Positions 1 to 11,500 of a stretch of 64,000 nucleotides of DNA are shown here, piece by piece. Source of the DNA: Patiria pectinifera (taxonomy: Eukaryota; Echinodermata; Asteroidea; Valvatida; Asterinidae). Each line of letters starts with the position of its first letter. Positions within the stretch are counted from its first letter, which is position 1. Position numbers and translations under genes: made by a program. The notes below the pieces were generated by a model, which saw only the letters and a program-made list of their open reading frames with translations, had not been told where the DNA came from and did no database searches. The stretch is taken from NCBI GenBank assembly GCA_029964075.1, contig CM057149.1, forward strand, positions 12,596,465 through 12,660,464. Reading direction: 5' to 3'.

Positions 1-450
1 ACAGACGGAAACCATTTAAAAAAATCACACCACACAGAGAGCAATGCACACAAAGGCAAAAAATCAAACATGCAACATTTACAATGAAACAAAATACAAT
101 CTACTTTTGAGTTTTTTCCCCCAAAAGTCATTCACTCTGTAAGCATTTTTTTTACTCACAGATAAGTTTATCTTTAAATACTTAATAATGAACCGAGCTT
201 AAAAGCTCTTCACGGAATAAAAATGTCTTTTATATAAATTTATGCAAAGTATAATTAACCAAAGTTATGACTTTTGATTTCACTACGATCATTAAAATAT
301 GGTCAACTGTCAACTGTGCCCTCACTGCTCACAGACTAGCGAAGTATAGACAATGCGGCGCTTTTACAGACGCTGTTAATCCCAGATTTTTTGACATTTC
401 AGTGTTACTATAGGAGCGTATATGTCACCTTAACAGAGAGCTCATTTAGG
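1..450. other. No recognisable feature
   Basis: AT-rich sequence with no convincing exon, RNA gene or repeat boundary on either strand. The few short open frames lack codon-like character and overlap repeats further right. Confidence 0.5.
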
Positions 451-460
451 AATTAGTGTT

Positions 461-1752
461 ATTTATTAACCAACAGTTTTCTCTGTATGGCTGTTTAAGT
501 AGTAACGTCCTTCCGTTTTTTTCTGTTAAATGGTTTAAGTTTTGATGTTCAAGTTGTTCTGAAGGAAGGGGCCTCTTGGAAATCGGCGCTAATATGCACC
601 GAAGAGGGTTATCCCTTACAAGTGACATTGCACCAGGCATGGTCACTGTCAATTGCCGATGGCCTAGATTTAATGAATCTTGTTTGCTCTTAAACATTTT
701 ATACAATTATAAAGAAATTATATCGTCATTGGTGGACAACGCACCAGGCATTGCCACTTCCTGTAGTTGTTTTATTAACTTTGTTTATTGTTTTGAGTTG
801 GGAAAGTACCAGCCAATGTCCGTATAGAGGGCAGCATTCCAGTTGATGATCGATAAAACATCACAAAATGACACTCAATTACAAAAGCGATTTGGAATTT
901 GCGAGTGAAGTTTCTTAATAGCGAAAATAAATAAAATACACCAGTACTTTCAAGTTTAGGGGGACAGTGTCATTCATTAGACAGATTTTCGTTTGCATTA
1001 AGTTAGTGTTATTTTTACACTTTTTTTTTTCTTTTTTCTTTTTTTATATAGAAAACTTCTTAAACTCCCCATCGCACTGCCTGCAGGCTCAATGTGCGCA
1101 TGTTAATTATTAACCAACAGTTTTCTCTGTATGGCTAAACTTAACGATAGTAACGTCCTTCCGTGTTTTTGTTAAATGGTTTAAGTTTTAATGTTCAAGT
1201 TGTTCTGAAGGAAGGGGCCTCTTGGAAATCGGCGCTACTAATACGCACCGAAGAGGGTATCCCTTACAAGTGACACTGCACCATGGTCACTGTCAATTGC
1301 CGATGGCCTAGATTTTATGAATCTTGTTTGCTCTTAAACATTTTATACAATTATAAAGAAATTATATCGTCGTTGGTGGACAACGCACCAGGCATTGCCA
1401 TTTTCTGTAGTTGTTTTACTAACTTTGTTTAATTATTGTTTTGAGTTGAGCAAAGTACCAGCCAGTGTCTGTATAGAGGGCAGCATTCCAGTTGATCGAT
1501 AAAACATCACAAAATGACTCTCAATCAATTACAAAATCGACTATAAATTTGCGAGTGAAGTTTCTTAATAGCGGAGAAAAAATAAAATACACCAGTACTT
1601 TCAAGTTAAGGGGGACAGTGTTTTTCATTAGACTGATTTTGATTTTCGTTTGCATAAAGTTAGTGTTATTTTTATTTATTTATATATTTATTTATTTTAA
1701 AGAAAACTTCTAAAATCCCCATCGCACTGTGTGCAGGCTCAATGTGCGCATG
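461..1752. repeat. Tandem duplication of about 650 bp
   Basis: Two diverged copies lie head to tail, about 461-1102 and 1106-1752. Both begin with TTAACCAACAGTTTTCTC, share GAAGGAAGGGGCCTCTTGG near 561 and 1207, and end with GCAGGCTCAATGTGCGCATG. The offset grows from 644 to 650 bp along the pair, so small indels have accumulated. Short open frames inside are not conserved between the two copies, which argues against coding. No terminal inverted repeats or recognisable protein similarity are visible. Confidence 0.85.
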
Positions 1753-1884
1753 CTCGCAGCGGGCTATGCTGGCTCCCTAATTTTCGTTTGCTTCATTTTC
1801 CCTAACACTGTTCATTGCACTTTGCTAAACAGTTCCCTAGATTTTATCACTTCGAAGTATGGTACACGAAATCGCGCGATTACA

Positions 1885-1932
1885 GGTACGCGGATATGCG
1901 GATATGCGGATACGCGGGTACGTGGGTACGAA
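1885..1932. repeat. Short GCGGATAT-type microsatellite
   Basis: Degenerate short tandem repeats of the type GCGGATAT / GCGGGTACG run through this stretch, directly before the ACGT-rich palindromic tract. Confidence 0.6.
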
Positions 1933-1994
1933 GACCAAGAGGAGATGAACATATTGTTCTTATTTAGGGCCTACTACTATACACATGACAATTA

Positions 1995-2312
1995 CAACGT
2001 ACGTACGTGATACATTTAATTTATTACATACGTACATGATAATATAATATTACGTACTAACGCAATATTAGTATTATTATTGCGTACATACCTGATAAAT
2101 AAGTACATATTACGTACGTACATGTATTGCATATGCAAGTGATAATACGTGTATCCTTAAACGAGTATACGTTGTGTATACGTACTTAATAATTATCACG
2201 TGGGCCCTACGTACGTAATAATTATCACGTGGGCCCTACGTGATAATATTACCTACGAACGTGATAATATTCAAGTACGTGCGTGCGTTACGTACGTGAC
2301 AATAACACATAC
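1995..2312. repeat. ACGTACGT-rich palindromic tract
   Basis: Dense repetition of TACGTACGT, CGTGATAATA and TAATAATTATCACGT. A block containing ATTATCACGTGGGCCC is directly repeated at about 2191 and 2221. Because ACGT, CACGTG and GGGCCC are self-complementary, the tract is rich in potential hairpins and E-box-like CACGTG sites. No gene is visible. Confidence 0.75.
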
Positions 2313-2923
2313 GTGAATAGTATTATGAAAAAAAAACCCAAAATAACTCCCATGTTCCTTCATGGTCTTCGTACCAAACCGTCTCCGGTCTAGCCAAAAA
2401 AAAAACCACACGAGTTTGCCGAACATTACGTATGAATATGCCTTATTGTCGAACGGAAAAGCGATAGAACGCGGTGCAGAGGTTTCTAAACGCGTATGAG
2501 AATATTTCGCCGAATTTAAATGCCTATAACATTATCCTAACACTCCTACAGATCCAGCAGCTGCTTTGCTTTGCGGATGCTGCATAATGCACGCCTGCAG
2601 CGTCTGCACTCCTCCTAACTTGACCTACAAAAAAACCTAATTAATTTTTTGCTTCAATTGCACCAACGTTTTGCCCAGAATGTTGATTAGGTTTTATATT
2701 GTTTCAATTTATTTTTTAGTTTCTGAGACTGAGGTGGAGAACGTCTTTTAACCTTTTCCAGATAGGGAGTTACATAAAACCTGCAAGTAAATGTGACAAT
2801 GAAGGAGACACTGTCACAGGTTTATCATTGAAAATACTGGTGTAAATTAGCGAGTGTAATTATTCAGGGACAACAATTTGAGAAAAAAAAATTTCCACTG
2901 GAATGCTACCCTTCAACTGTTCC

Positions 2924-3468
2924 ACGTGCGAACGCAATGACACTGCACGTATCAAATTCCTATGCAAATTAACTCACGTGGGAACACAATGTCACTGCAC
3001 GTGACAAATTCCTATTGGCATTGCATTATTATTGAATAAAATAATCATTTTCGTTCAACCTTAATTCTGCTGTAATTTATCTTCCATGTAAACTGTTTTT
3101 AACATCCAATGAAATTTAAGGAGTTCTCTGTTTCAGGTGACAAAACTCTCTACTTTTACCAGAGCAATTAAAGCATTTTACTGCCTTGAAATTAAGTTAT
3201 TTATCCGCTCAGCCAGAAAACAATTCCTGGCCGGCCAGTGGCTTCTTGTTTGCAGTCTAAAACTTTATATCTGAACTGCTTCGGATTAACGGAGCCTATA
3301 GCCACGCCCCATTTTATTTACAAACGTGCGAACGCAATGTCACTGCACGCGTCTGCTATGTCGAATTTCTATGCAAATTAAACGTGCGAACGCAATGTCA
3401 CTGCACGTGTAGGACGAAATATTATTCAAATTTTATATTTTACGTGCGAACACAATGTCACTGCACGC
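2924..3468. repeat. Five copies of a 27-bp hairpin-ended motif
   Basis: Copies start at 2924, 2976, 3324, 3382 and 3442. Each has the form ACGTGC, a 15-base core close to GAACGCAATGTCACT, then GCACG(T/C), so the ends are complementary. Four are separated by 52-60 bp with partly shared spacer sequence (near CAAATTCCTATGCAAATTAA after copies 1 and 3). The arrangement is two copies, a gap of about 320 bp, then three copies. Confidence 0.85.
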
Positions 3469-3479
3469 GTGAGACGAAT

Positions 3480-4250
3480 CCCTAATCACTTATTATTGCT
3501 TATCCCCAAGTTATACTTTATACACAAATAAAGGCCTTACGCTTACTTAAAGTGGCCCTGGATTTTGTAGGAGCACCTTATACACAATGTACATTAATCA
3601 GAAACATGTAACGTACCTCTTTCTATTCTTGAAGACATTGCCCCTTTTGGTGTTGATCGGAGTAAATGGTAACGATGTCTTTGTTAATACAATATAAATT
3701 TGACACAATGTGCACGTTCAATTAGAATAAACAATTTTATAAAGAGCCAAAATGATAATTTTGAACAGTGTAATGAGTTGCATGCAGTGAGCGTGAGGAG
3801 CACAACGACAGTAATGAAGGCCTAGCCCAGCACCGAAACAACAGCTTAAGCTAAAGCCCGTGCACGCTACGTCGCTGTACCATGGTGATCAGCGAGGCAT
3901 GAATGTAACAATAGGGCTGGAGTCTGAGTGGAAATCTTCTAAACATTTTATTAGCATAATGTGCAATCAGCACAAGCCTGGGTTAGAAATGAGAATCGGA
4001 TAGAATGCTAATGACGTAATCCCGATGGGCGATTACATTTTGGTCACGAGACTTACTTAGAGGGGTGGCACAGTTTCATACTGATCAACTTGAGTTGAAA
4101 CAATCGCCTGTTTAAATAAATCTGTGAAGGACAAAAACACAATGTACTGCATCCACTTTTGGGGGTTAAATTTTTGAACTGACCGGTTACAGTCGCATCA
4201 CCGGGGCACTTGCTCAATAAAAGGCAATTCCGTTGGTGTAGCAGCGTATA
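3480..4250. other. No recognisable feature
   Basis: Unique-looking AT-rich sequence. No exon with splice signals, no RNA gene and no strong repeat is visible on either strand. Confidence 0.4.
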
Positions 4251-4258
4251 AAGCTTTT

Positions 4259-4350
4259 GGGGGGGGGGCACATCCGTGCTGAACTCGATGTCGACATGTT
4301 TTTTTTCACCGGACACTTGGCCTCCGTAAAATCAGATGGGGGGGGGGGGG
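4259..4350. repeat. Pair of poly-G tracts
   Basis: Runs of 10 G (4259-4268) and 13 G (4338-4350) flank about 70 bp. Similar poly-G runs occur at 5436-5448, 7195-7206, 10070-10079, 10336-10348 and 11396-11405, several of them at or near ends of inverted-repeat elements, so this is probably a piece of an interspersed repeat. Confidence 0.55.
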
Positions 4351-5359
4351 CTGGGCTGGTACCAAGTTTACAAAAATTGGAGCGTTCTTCGAAACCGGCC
4401 ATTTTATTCTGGTTCTGTATCTGGTTGAATATACTGCATGCATAATCTCATCAGTAGGGATGTAATATGCGGACGCCATGGTGACCGAGCAGATATTTAC
4501 ATGAAGTTGTAGCGTTTTGAGATTATCAATTCTCAATTATCAATTCGTTTTAATTTTTAGTTAATTATCACGATTTAATTATCTATGTTCCTTTTGAACT
4601 TTTTATGATTAATTCTCTTGAATGCATTACTCATTGTTTTCCTTGTTAGACATACACCCACACAGTACCTATGCAATGTGTAGTCCCTATACTTTTATAC
4701 AGAGCAAATGACCTTCACTGCCCACACACAAGTCTTTGGTCACTAAACCGAGTTACTTTTAAGATCATTGATTGAAGGAACTATATTACTCATTCCTAGT
4801 CATTTTTTCTGAGTCTCAAGGAAACCACGATATGACTAAGTTTCCCCATTCTTTAGTATTTCTTATTCTCAAAACTTCCTGTTTCCACCAGTATTAAGTG
4901 CTGCTCCACCAGCAGTATCTCATTCTGTTTCATTCTGTTTCAATTCCAATTCTGTTCCATTTCTATTCTAGTCTATTTCAGTTCACCCTGTTATCTTTGT
5001 CTCGGTTCACTGTAACCAGTTCAATCAACCAATGTGTATTAATTATTATTGTGGAATTAACAGTCACGGTAAACACAGTCCTCAACCAAATTGTGTATCG
5101 ACCTATCCATTCCCCAACAAAGTGGGCCCCCCGATGATGTCATCTATGTTAAGAGACAGAAATTCTGACTTGAAAATTCCAACGCTTGGTGCTTGACGTA
5201 TTTTCGGTTGAAATTTATAATGTGCCCATTTTCAAGGCCCATTGTAGAGGTTTTAGGGCTTGGGTTTTTATATTCCCCGCTAATATCAGAACTCTCAGGC
5301 TATACCATTTTGGGAAAACAAATTATCCGAGATTTTAGAGTCAGTTTTGTTTTTATATA

Positions 5360-5475
5360 TCTCGAGGGGGCCGGCACATTTTATGCTCAAGGGGGCACAT
5401 TTATGTCCGCAGGAGGGGCACTTGGGAAAATCTAAGGGGGGGGGGGGGCCACCCCGGTTTCGCCGCCCCTGGGCC
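5360..5475. repeat. G-rich interspersed repeat end
   Basis: A purine-rich stretch with GGGGGCACATT-type phrases leads into 13 G at 5436-5448 and then a C-rich GCCACCCCGG segment. The composition resembles ends of poly-G/poly-C interspersed repeats in invertebrate genomes. The family is not identified. Confidence 0.45.
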
Positions 5476-5724
5476 CGAACTAGGGACAACTAAGACGTAC
5501 TAAATAATTTATTTCACGACACTGTCGATGATCGCAATTTTTTTCTAGACATTAAAGTTCTATACAACATCGTTTTTTTCTCGCGACATGAAATTCACGA
5601 TAGTATGGTGGTGTACGATAATGATCATCGGGAATGCAACGAAATAAACGGAGTTTTTTTTTCTAATAAAGGTATACGGTGTGTGGGTGGACTATGATTG
5701 ACTGATCCAGTAAGCACCGCCCCA

Positions 5725-6294
5725 CACTGTTAAAAATGTCCGTAAATTTACGGACTCCGTAAAGTGAAATGTTCCGTATTTTTGCCGTAATTTTACGGAC
5801 TTTCCGTAAATGCAAATATTGCCAATTAGCGTGATTACAATCAACCACATTTACCAAAACACCTACACATAATAAATTATATCTAAGTACATAGGCCTAT
5901 TGTTATTTCACCAACAACCGTGTACACATTTCCAAACTCATGTTAAGGGTTTGTTTATTTTACAGAATGAAAAAACTTTTCCGGAAATTTTGCTGCAGGA
6001 ATACGGAACTCTATATTTTTGCTGGCAGCAAAATTTCCGGAATGTTTTTTTTCATTCCGTAAAATAAACAGACCCTTATGAGTTTGGACATGTGAACACG
6101 GTTGTAGGTGAAACAACAATATGTACTTAGATTTACTTTATTATGTGTAGGTGTTTGGGCCGATGTGGATGATTGTAATCACGCTAATTAGCGTAATTAA
6201 TATTTGCATTTACGGAAAGTCCGTAAAATTACGACAAAAATACGGAATATTTCACTTTACGGAGTCCGTAAATTTACGGACATTTTTAACAGTG
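5725..6294. mobile_element. Foldback / long-TIR DNA element, 570 bp
   Basis: The two halves are reverse complements over almost their full length (about 280 bp each), meeting near 6005. The ends are CACTGTTAAAAATGTCC and its complement ending AACAGTG. Subterminal parts carry repeated CCGTAAATTTACGG palindromes. Nothing inside could encode a transposase, so this is a non-autonomous foldback-type or MITE-like element. A CA dinucleotide flanks both sides (5723-5724, 6295-6296), too short to assign a superfamily. Confidence 0.9.
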
Positions 6295-6480
6295 CATGGT
6301 GTTCTGACCAATCACAGCCGTGACTAATTATATGTCGGATGATGCGCGCGGCAGGAACGATGCAGTGTGACATTGGATAGGAGCACGTGTTAATTTGCCC
6401 AGTGCGCAGTGGGCGGGGTTTACTCATATTAAAAAAAAACTAGAGAGCACACTCATCACGTGACCCCTTGCTGGCAAGGA

Positions 6481-6660
6481 CATTTTGTAAGTGGGCAAAG
6501 CACATGCGCACAACACATAACGTTAGGCAAACAGCACGGTAAAACAAGGCATCGTCGGGGATTTATAGGTGGAACTAAAAACAGTAAAACAACAAGATAC
6601 GCACTGCAGTCAATCCTGAAGTGTGCACATCCAAGTACTTTTTTGCCCACTTACAAAATG
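6481..6660. repeat. Perfect 19-bp inverted repeat, 180-bp span
   Basis: CATTTTGTAAGTGGGCAAA at 6481-6499 is exactly complementary to 6642-6660. The 142-bp interior has no coding character. It may be a small MITE or the remnant of one. Confidence 0.75.
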
Positions 6661-6834
6661 GCGGCGAGGTCTACAGGGTGGCACGTTTGCATATTGTGCG
6701 TGCGGTATAGTGAATGCGCGCTCTGGTTTTTATAATATAACTCTATGGGTTTACTGGATCGGTCCATTAATCCGGTTCGCCTAAAACGTCATACACCATT
6801 AGAGACGACACACTCTTGGAAAAAAATGGTCCGA

Positions 6835-7211
6835 TTAGGCCCAAAAAAAGTCTCCGGTTTCTGGTATGCGCGCGCGTCGCCGTAGCCATGCGCGTCGGCA
6901 AAATAGAAAAGTTTTTTTTTTTCAATGAAAGATGATGTCTCAAAACCGCCAAACTCACTGGTTTGACTGGAATCCTGCTGCTGCGCAATTTCAACGTGTT
7001 TTTAGATGGGGTTATGATAGAGAATAAGCTTTATGTGGCCTCTCTGGACTCCCATATATTTGCACTAAGTTTAGTCGGCCACCATTTGCAGTCATCAGCC
7101 GACATTTGAAGCAAAAAAGTCGGGTAAAAAAAAACAAGCCGCGTCGCCGCACCACTTTTTGGACAAGCTCCATACCAGAAACCGGAGACTTTTTGGGGGG
7201 GGGGGGCCTAA
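6835..7211. mobile_element. Poly-G-ended TIR element, copy 1
   Basis: The left end (6835-6868) begins TTAGGCCC, runs through an A-run and then has GTCTCCGGTTTCTGGTATG. The right end (7171-7211) is its reverse complement, with a 12-G run and a terminal GGCCTAA. The element is about 377 bp with no coding content. It shares internal sequence (TGCGGCGACG and flanks, on the opposite strand here) with the element at 9991-10352, so the two are members of one family. Confidence 0.8.
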
Positions 7212-8384
7212 ACATGGTTAGCTTATTATGATGGGACTTGCGGTTTGGCCGAAGTCAATTGAGCGCGATCGGCTGACTGATAAGGTTTACGCGCAAAACC
7301 CCGAGCCAACGAGATTTTTGTATAGAAAGCTGCCGAACTACATTTTGCGAGAGTGTGCCCGTAATGTGCCTTGTGTAAGCTATGGCGGATCGGAAATGAG
7401 AAGCAAGGAAATAAAAAGGGATTCTCTATATAGAACAATCCAGCCTTTTCCTGTTCATCTAGGATCAGTGCAAACTTTTGTAAGAAAAGGTTTGTACAGA
7501 GCGCCATTAATTAAGTGGACAAGTTGTGACATTAAAATTCAGTTAATGAAAGTATAATTAGAACAGTTGTTGCTCATGCGTCTGACATGAAAACAAAGAC
7601 GTGATTTATGAGGTCGCTCTGTGCTAGTAATGCACTAGTGGGACATTGGGGGAGGGGTCGTAGTTTCTCAAACTTGCATGTCTTTCATGAGGATCAGCAG
7701 GTTTTTTTTCAATTGATTAATTAGATGTTTAAAGAGAAAAATCAATTTGGCCGGAAAAACGGATGCGGCTGGGATACCACTAGATTAAGAATCGGGCCCG
7801 ATTTGTAGGGCGCCCGTACAAAAGCATGGACCATGGTCAAGACCCGTGATGGAGAACAGCAGGCGCCGCGTCTTAAGATGAACTCAAGACACTGAGGAAT
7901 GAGGATGGAGCAGGACGTGTGGCGTGTCCGTCATATCGTGTCCGACAAAAGCATGAGGGCAAGCTGCAGTCGATCAATGTCTGATGATGATCAGTAAATG
8001 CCATAGGTTTGATTGCCGCTGATGAGCAACATTATTATTTTTCTCTTTTTTTTCTGACGCCAAAATATCATTGCATACAAAAATTAGGGTAACAATTTTC
8101 TGTATGAAGAAATTGAATTATTCTCTTTTTTTATGCAGAGTTAGCGCAACATTTTGCCTTTCACCATGCATGCATGGGTTAATCATCAATCTCAGGCCGT
8201 CCACAGAAAATTTTGCCCCAACGCAACGAACGAGCATTTCCCTTGTTGGCCGCTTGAGGGCGCGCGTAAATTCGCGCACTAATGTTTATGCTGTACACGT
8301 GGGCAATATGTACATGGCCGCAGCTAGTTAGTCAAGAAGTAATCAGAATTATAGAATAACAACAGCTTACGAGGGAAATCGAAG
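7212..8384. other. Upstream region of AMDHD1, no gene recognised
   Basis: An open frame of 109 codons at 7228-7557 has no recognisable domain and looks like chance. Upstream of the AMDHD1 start there is no clear TATA box. The 60 bp before the ATG are purine/AT-rich and could be 5' untranslated sequence. Nothing else is recognised in the stretch. Confidence 0.4.
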
Positions 8385-8569
8385 ATGAGTGCTAACAACA
8401 GGTTCAAACTCCTTTTGAAGAATGCCAAGCAAGTTGCTGTGGTATGTAATGGTAATCAGCGTGTGCTACGAGGCGAAGAAATGAGCCGGGTCGCAGTGAT
8501 GCCACAACCGTTGCCCGGAACGGATGGGACCGATACGGAGGGTGACAGTGTCAGCCTTGTTGTTAATTT
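8385..8569 (+). CDS. AMDHD1: AMDHD1 exon 1
   Basis: Codes for residues 1-61 plus two bases of codon 62, starting at ATG 8385 and ending at the donor GTGAGT (8570-8575). Compared with vertebrate AMDHD1 it contains a slightly longer linker (PLPGTDGTDTEGDS) before SLVVN. Confidence 0.9.
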
Positions 8570-11500
8570 GTGAGTTTCTATTCATTTGATTCATTGCCCT
8601 ACATAGTAAAAATGCATGATATAGATTAGCCCCATAAATGTGGCCAGTTTACTGGACTACCTCCGTAAATAAAGGCCACACTAGTCCATCATTTGTGCAG
8701 TTTGTTCAATTTGTAATTTGTGCATTGTTCATTTGATTTTGAAGCAACAAAAGTGATCTAACTCTAAAGAAGGGTTCTGAACATAACCTGATGAAGTTTC
8801 AGCTCAGCTTCAGCTGTATATTTCGGATAGTGGATATTTTGCCGGAGGTAATGACGGCAAACTAACGTTTACTAAAGGTTTGCCGGCAGCAATCCATATC
8901 AACAGAGGGCACTGTACTCTTTAAGATAGGGCTGAATTATAAGATGTATTAAATTCCCATCAAAAGTTGTGTAGCACGTTTGGTGTAGTGGTTAAGCAAA
9001 GGCTTTGGTGAGCGGGATGACTCGGGTTCGATCCCGATCTCCGCCACATTTTTAAGGTTTTTTTCCCCATCCCCAAATAAATAAGAATATTCTTCTTTTA
9101 TTATTTTAACATGTCTCAAACATTTTATTGCAGAGTATTACATTTTCTTTTTCAGATTTGTGGCTCTGGAGGATTTTTGTTAAAAGGGAAATATAGTCCG
9201 AAATTATAAAATGGTCTGAATCCCATCTTGTGAATACGAGGTTACAGCGATAATATTGGCATGGAGCCAGACTAAAATTGGTCGCCGGAAAATGTTCAAG
9301 TACAAAAAAACAGTAACTGTGTATGTTCAGTGCATATCCAGCAAACTAACGTTTACTAAAGGTTTGCCGTCTCCGGCAAAATATCCACTTCCTATATTTT
9401 GAGAAGGTACATGTACAATGATAGAATACAGGGCTACTCCATTCTATATCTGCGCATCCTGGCTGCGTGGATGCGTAGTTTTCTATAGCGCCCTCTATTG
9501 ATTAAAATTTACTTAATGCCCACTCAGCATCCACGCGCAAAATGTGATGGGTGTATTCTCATGTTCCCCGAGAAATTGGATTACTATGTTGTGACAACTT
9601 GTAAAAATACAAGTGCCTCAGACAGTGTTGATGGTCCGTGACATTGTGCCCATCAACTGTTCTTTTCTCTTCCCATTCATTCTTAACCTTTTTTCCAGGA
9701 ATGGAATGATAGAAGACATAGGATCCAGCTCTGCTCTGGAAAAGAAATACAGTGATGCAACCTTCGACAACATTCTGGATGTGAAGGGAAAGTGTGTACT
9801 GCCAGGTGAGTCCAGAACTTTAAACAAAAAAAATTCATCATTACATTAGAACACAGCTACAGTATGCATGACAAACGGCAAACACCACAATGTGAAAACA
9901 TTCAGATAGAATGACTGTTTCATTTGGCTTTCAAATTTTATTTACAAAATTGCATTCATTACATTGGTGGCTGAAAATGTAACTCCACAGTTAGGCCAAA
10001 AAACAAAATAATCGGTCTCTGGTCAGACTGAAGTTCCAAAACTGATGCGGCGACGTGGTGGTTTTTTTTGGGGGGGGGGTTGGCTTTTTTTTTTCAAGCT
10101 TGAATCGTACAGACAAGGTGGGTACTATTTTGCTTTTTTGTGTCCTCATTATACATTGGTGTCCTCCATCATTTGCCTTGGTGCAATTTCCCCATTCCTT
10201 GATGCTCCTTGGTACAAACATTTGAGGAGGTGCGGTTAAGGGGGCGCTGTTGTAGCTTCCGTGTTAATTTGAAGAAAAAAAAAACTTGACGGGTATGATT
10301 AAAATCGACGTGCGCTGACCAGAGACCGAGTATTTGGGGGGGGGGGGGTCTTATTTGTAGAGTTTAGGCTTGTTGTTTTCAAGCAAAAGGTTGGAATGAT
10401 TTATCCGAAAATTAAAATAAAAAATAAAATAAAATAAAAACAAATGTGCATTGACAATACTATGATCCAAGATTTCTTGTACTTACATAATGTACATGTA
10501 AGAGAACAGGCAGGGTTCGACTTCAGCAGTAACCCTAGTCAAATGCTGGTCGAAACATTGGCAGGCTAGTCAAACTATTCCAAAATAGCCAGGCTGGTGA
10601 GTCAAAATTTATTGGGCTACAGCAAAGATGAAATGACAAGTAGAAAGGAATCATTAAATTCAGTGTTTAAAAACATGGACAAGATTGTCTCAGAATACAC
10701 GTATTACATGTAAGCACATTGTTGTTTATGAAACTCTATATAAAAGAAAACCATGCGGCCTTGTGAAAATGCCCGCGGGCAAGTTTCAATGTGAGAGTCT
10801 GTTTCAGTAACCTGGCTGGCTAGTGAAAAACAAAGTTAAGGCTGAACCCTGGTACATACATCTGTTCTGGTGTATATTTAATACCAACATTTCTTTATTT
10901 CTCTGTGAGAATTTCAAGTGGGATTTTACATGATTGTCTATACATGTATATCCCCAAAGGCCAAGGAGTAACAAAGCTGGTTATGATTACCAAAATATAA
11001 AAAGATTGTTCAAAATTTAACTCGATACCAGCGTACAGTACATGTACTAGACATTTTATAGAGCTCACCCATTATTACTTTGCATGGTCTTAATGCCACT
11101 TGATAGGCAAAAACATTTGCCAGTTTCCTGCACAGTCTTGGATTTTGAAGGATTCAGGATGCTTCCTAAGGAGTGAGTGTTAATTATGCACTACATGTAT
11201 TTGTGTTTAATTTCTGACTCTACAGGACTGGTCGACGGTCACACACACCCTGTGTGGGCAGGGGACAGAGTCCATGAGTTTGCTATGAAGGTAGGCTTAA
11301 TAATGTGCATGTTGAAGAGAGGACACAATGTGGCTAGCAACGATGCCTTGTCAGGGCCGTAGCCAGCCTCGTGGAAGGGGAGGGTCATTTTTACTGGGGG
11401 GGGGGAGGGTTCACAAATGATACATGAACCACTCTGTCACAGTTCACTGTAGTTGATTTTGACCTTAACATGTATATTTGTGAATAAAAGACTGTGATTG

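Noticed and set aside
2340-2420. Third member of the poly-G TIR family (CCGTCTCCGGTC near 2380)
   Set aside because: Only about 10 bases resemble the TIR core, and no matching inverted end is found nearby.
7228-7557. 109-codon open frame on the + strand as a gene
   Set aside because: No recognisable domain, no splice context, and it starts at the border of an inverted-repeat element. A shorter open frame runs over it on the other strand. Chance is the simplest reading.
8971-9047. A functional tRNA gene
   Set aside because: Box B and the T arm are good, but the acceptor arms cannot pair.
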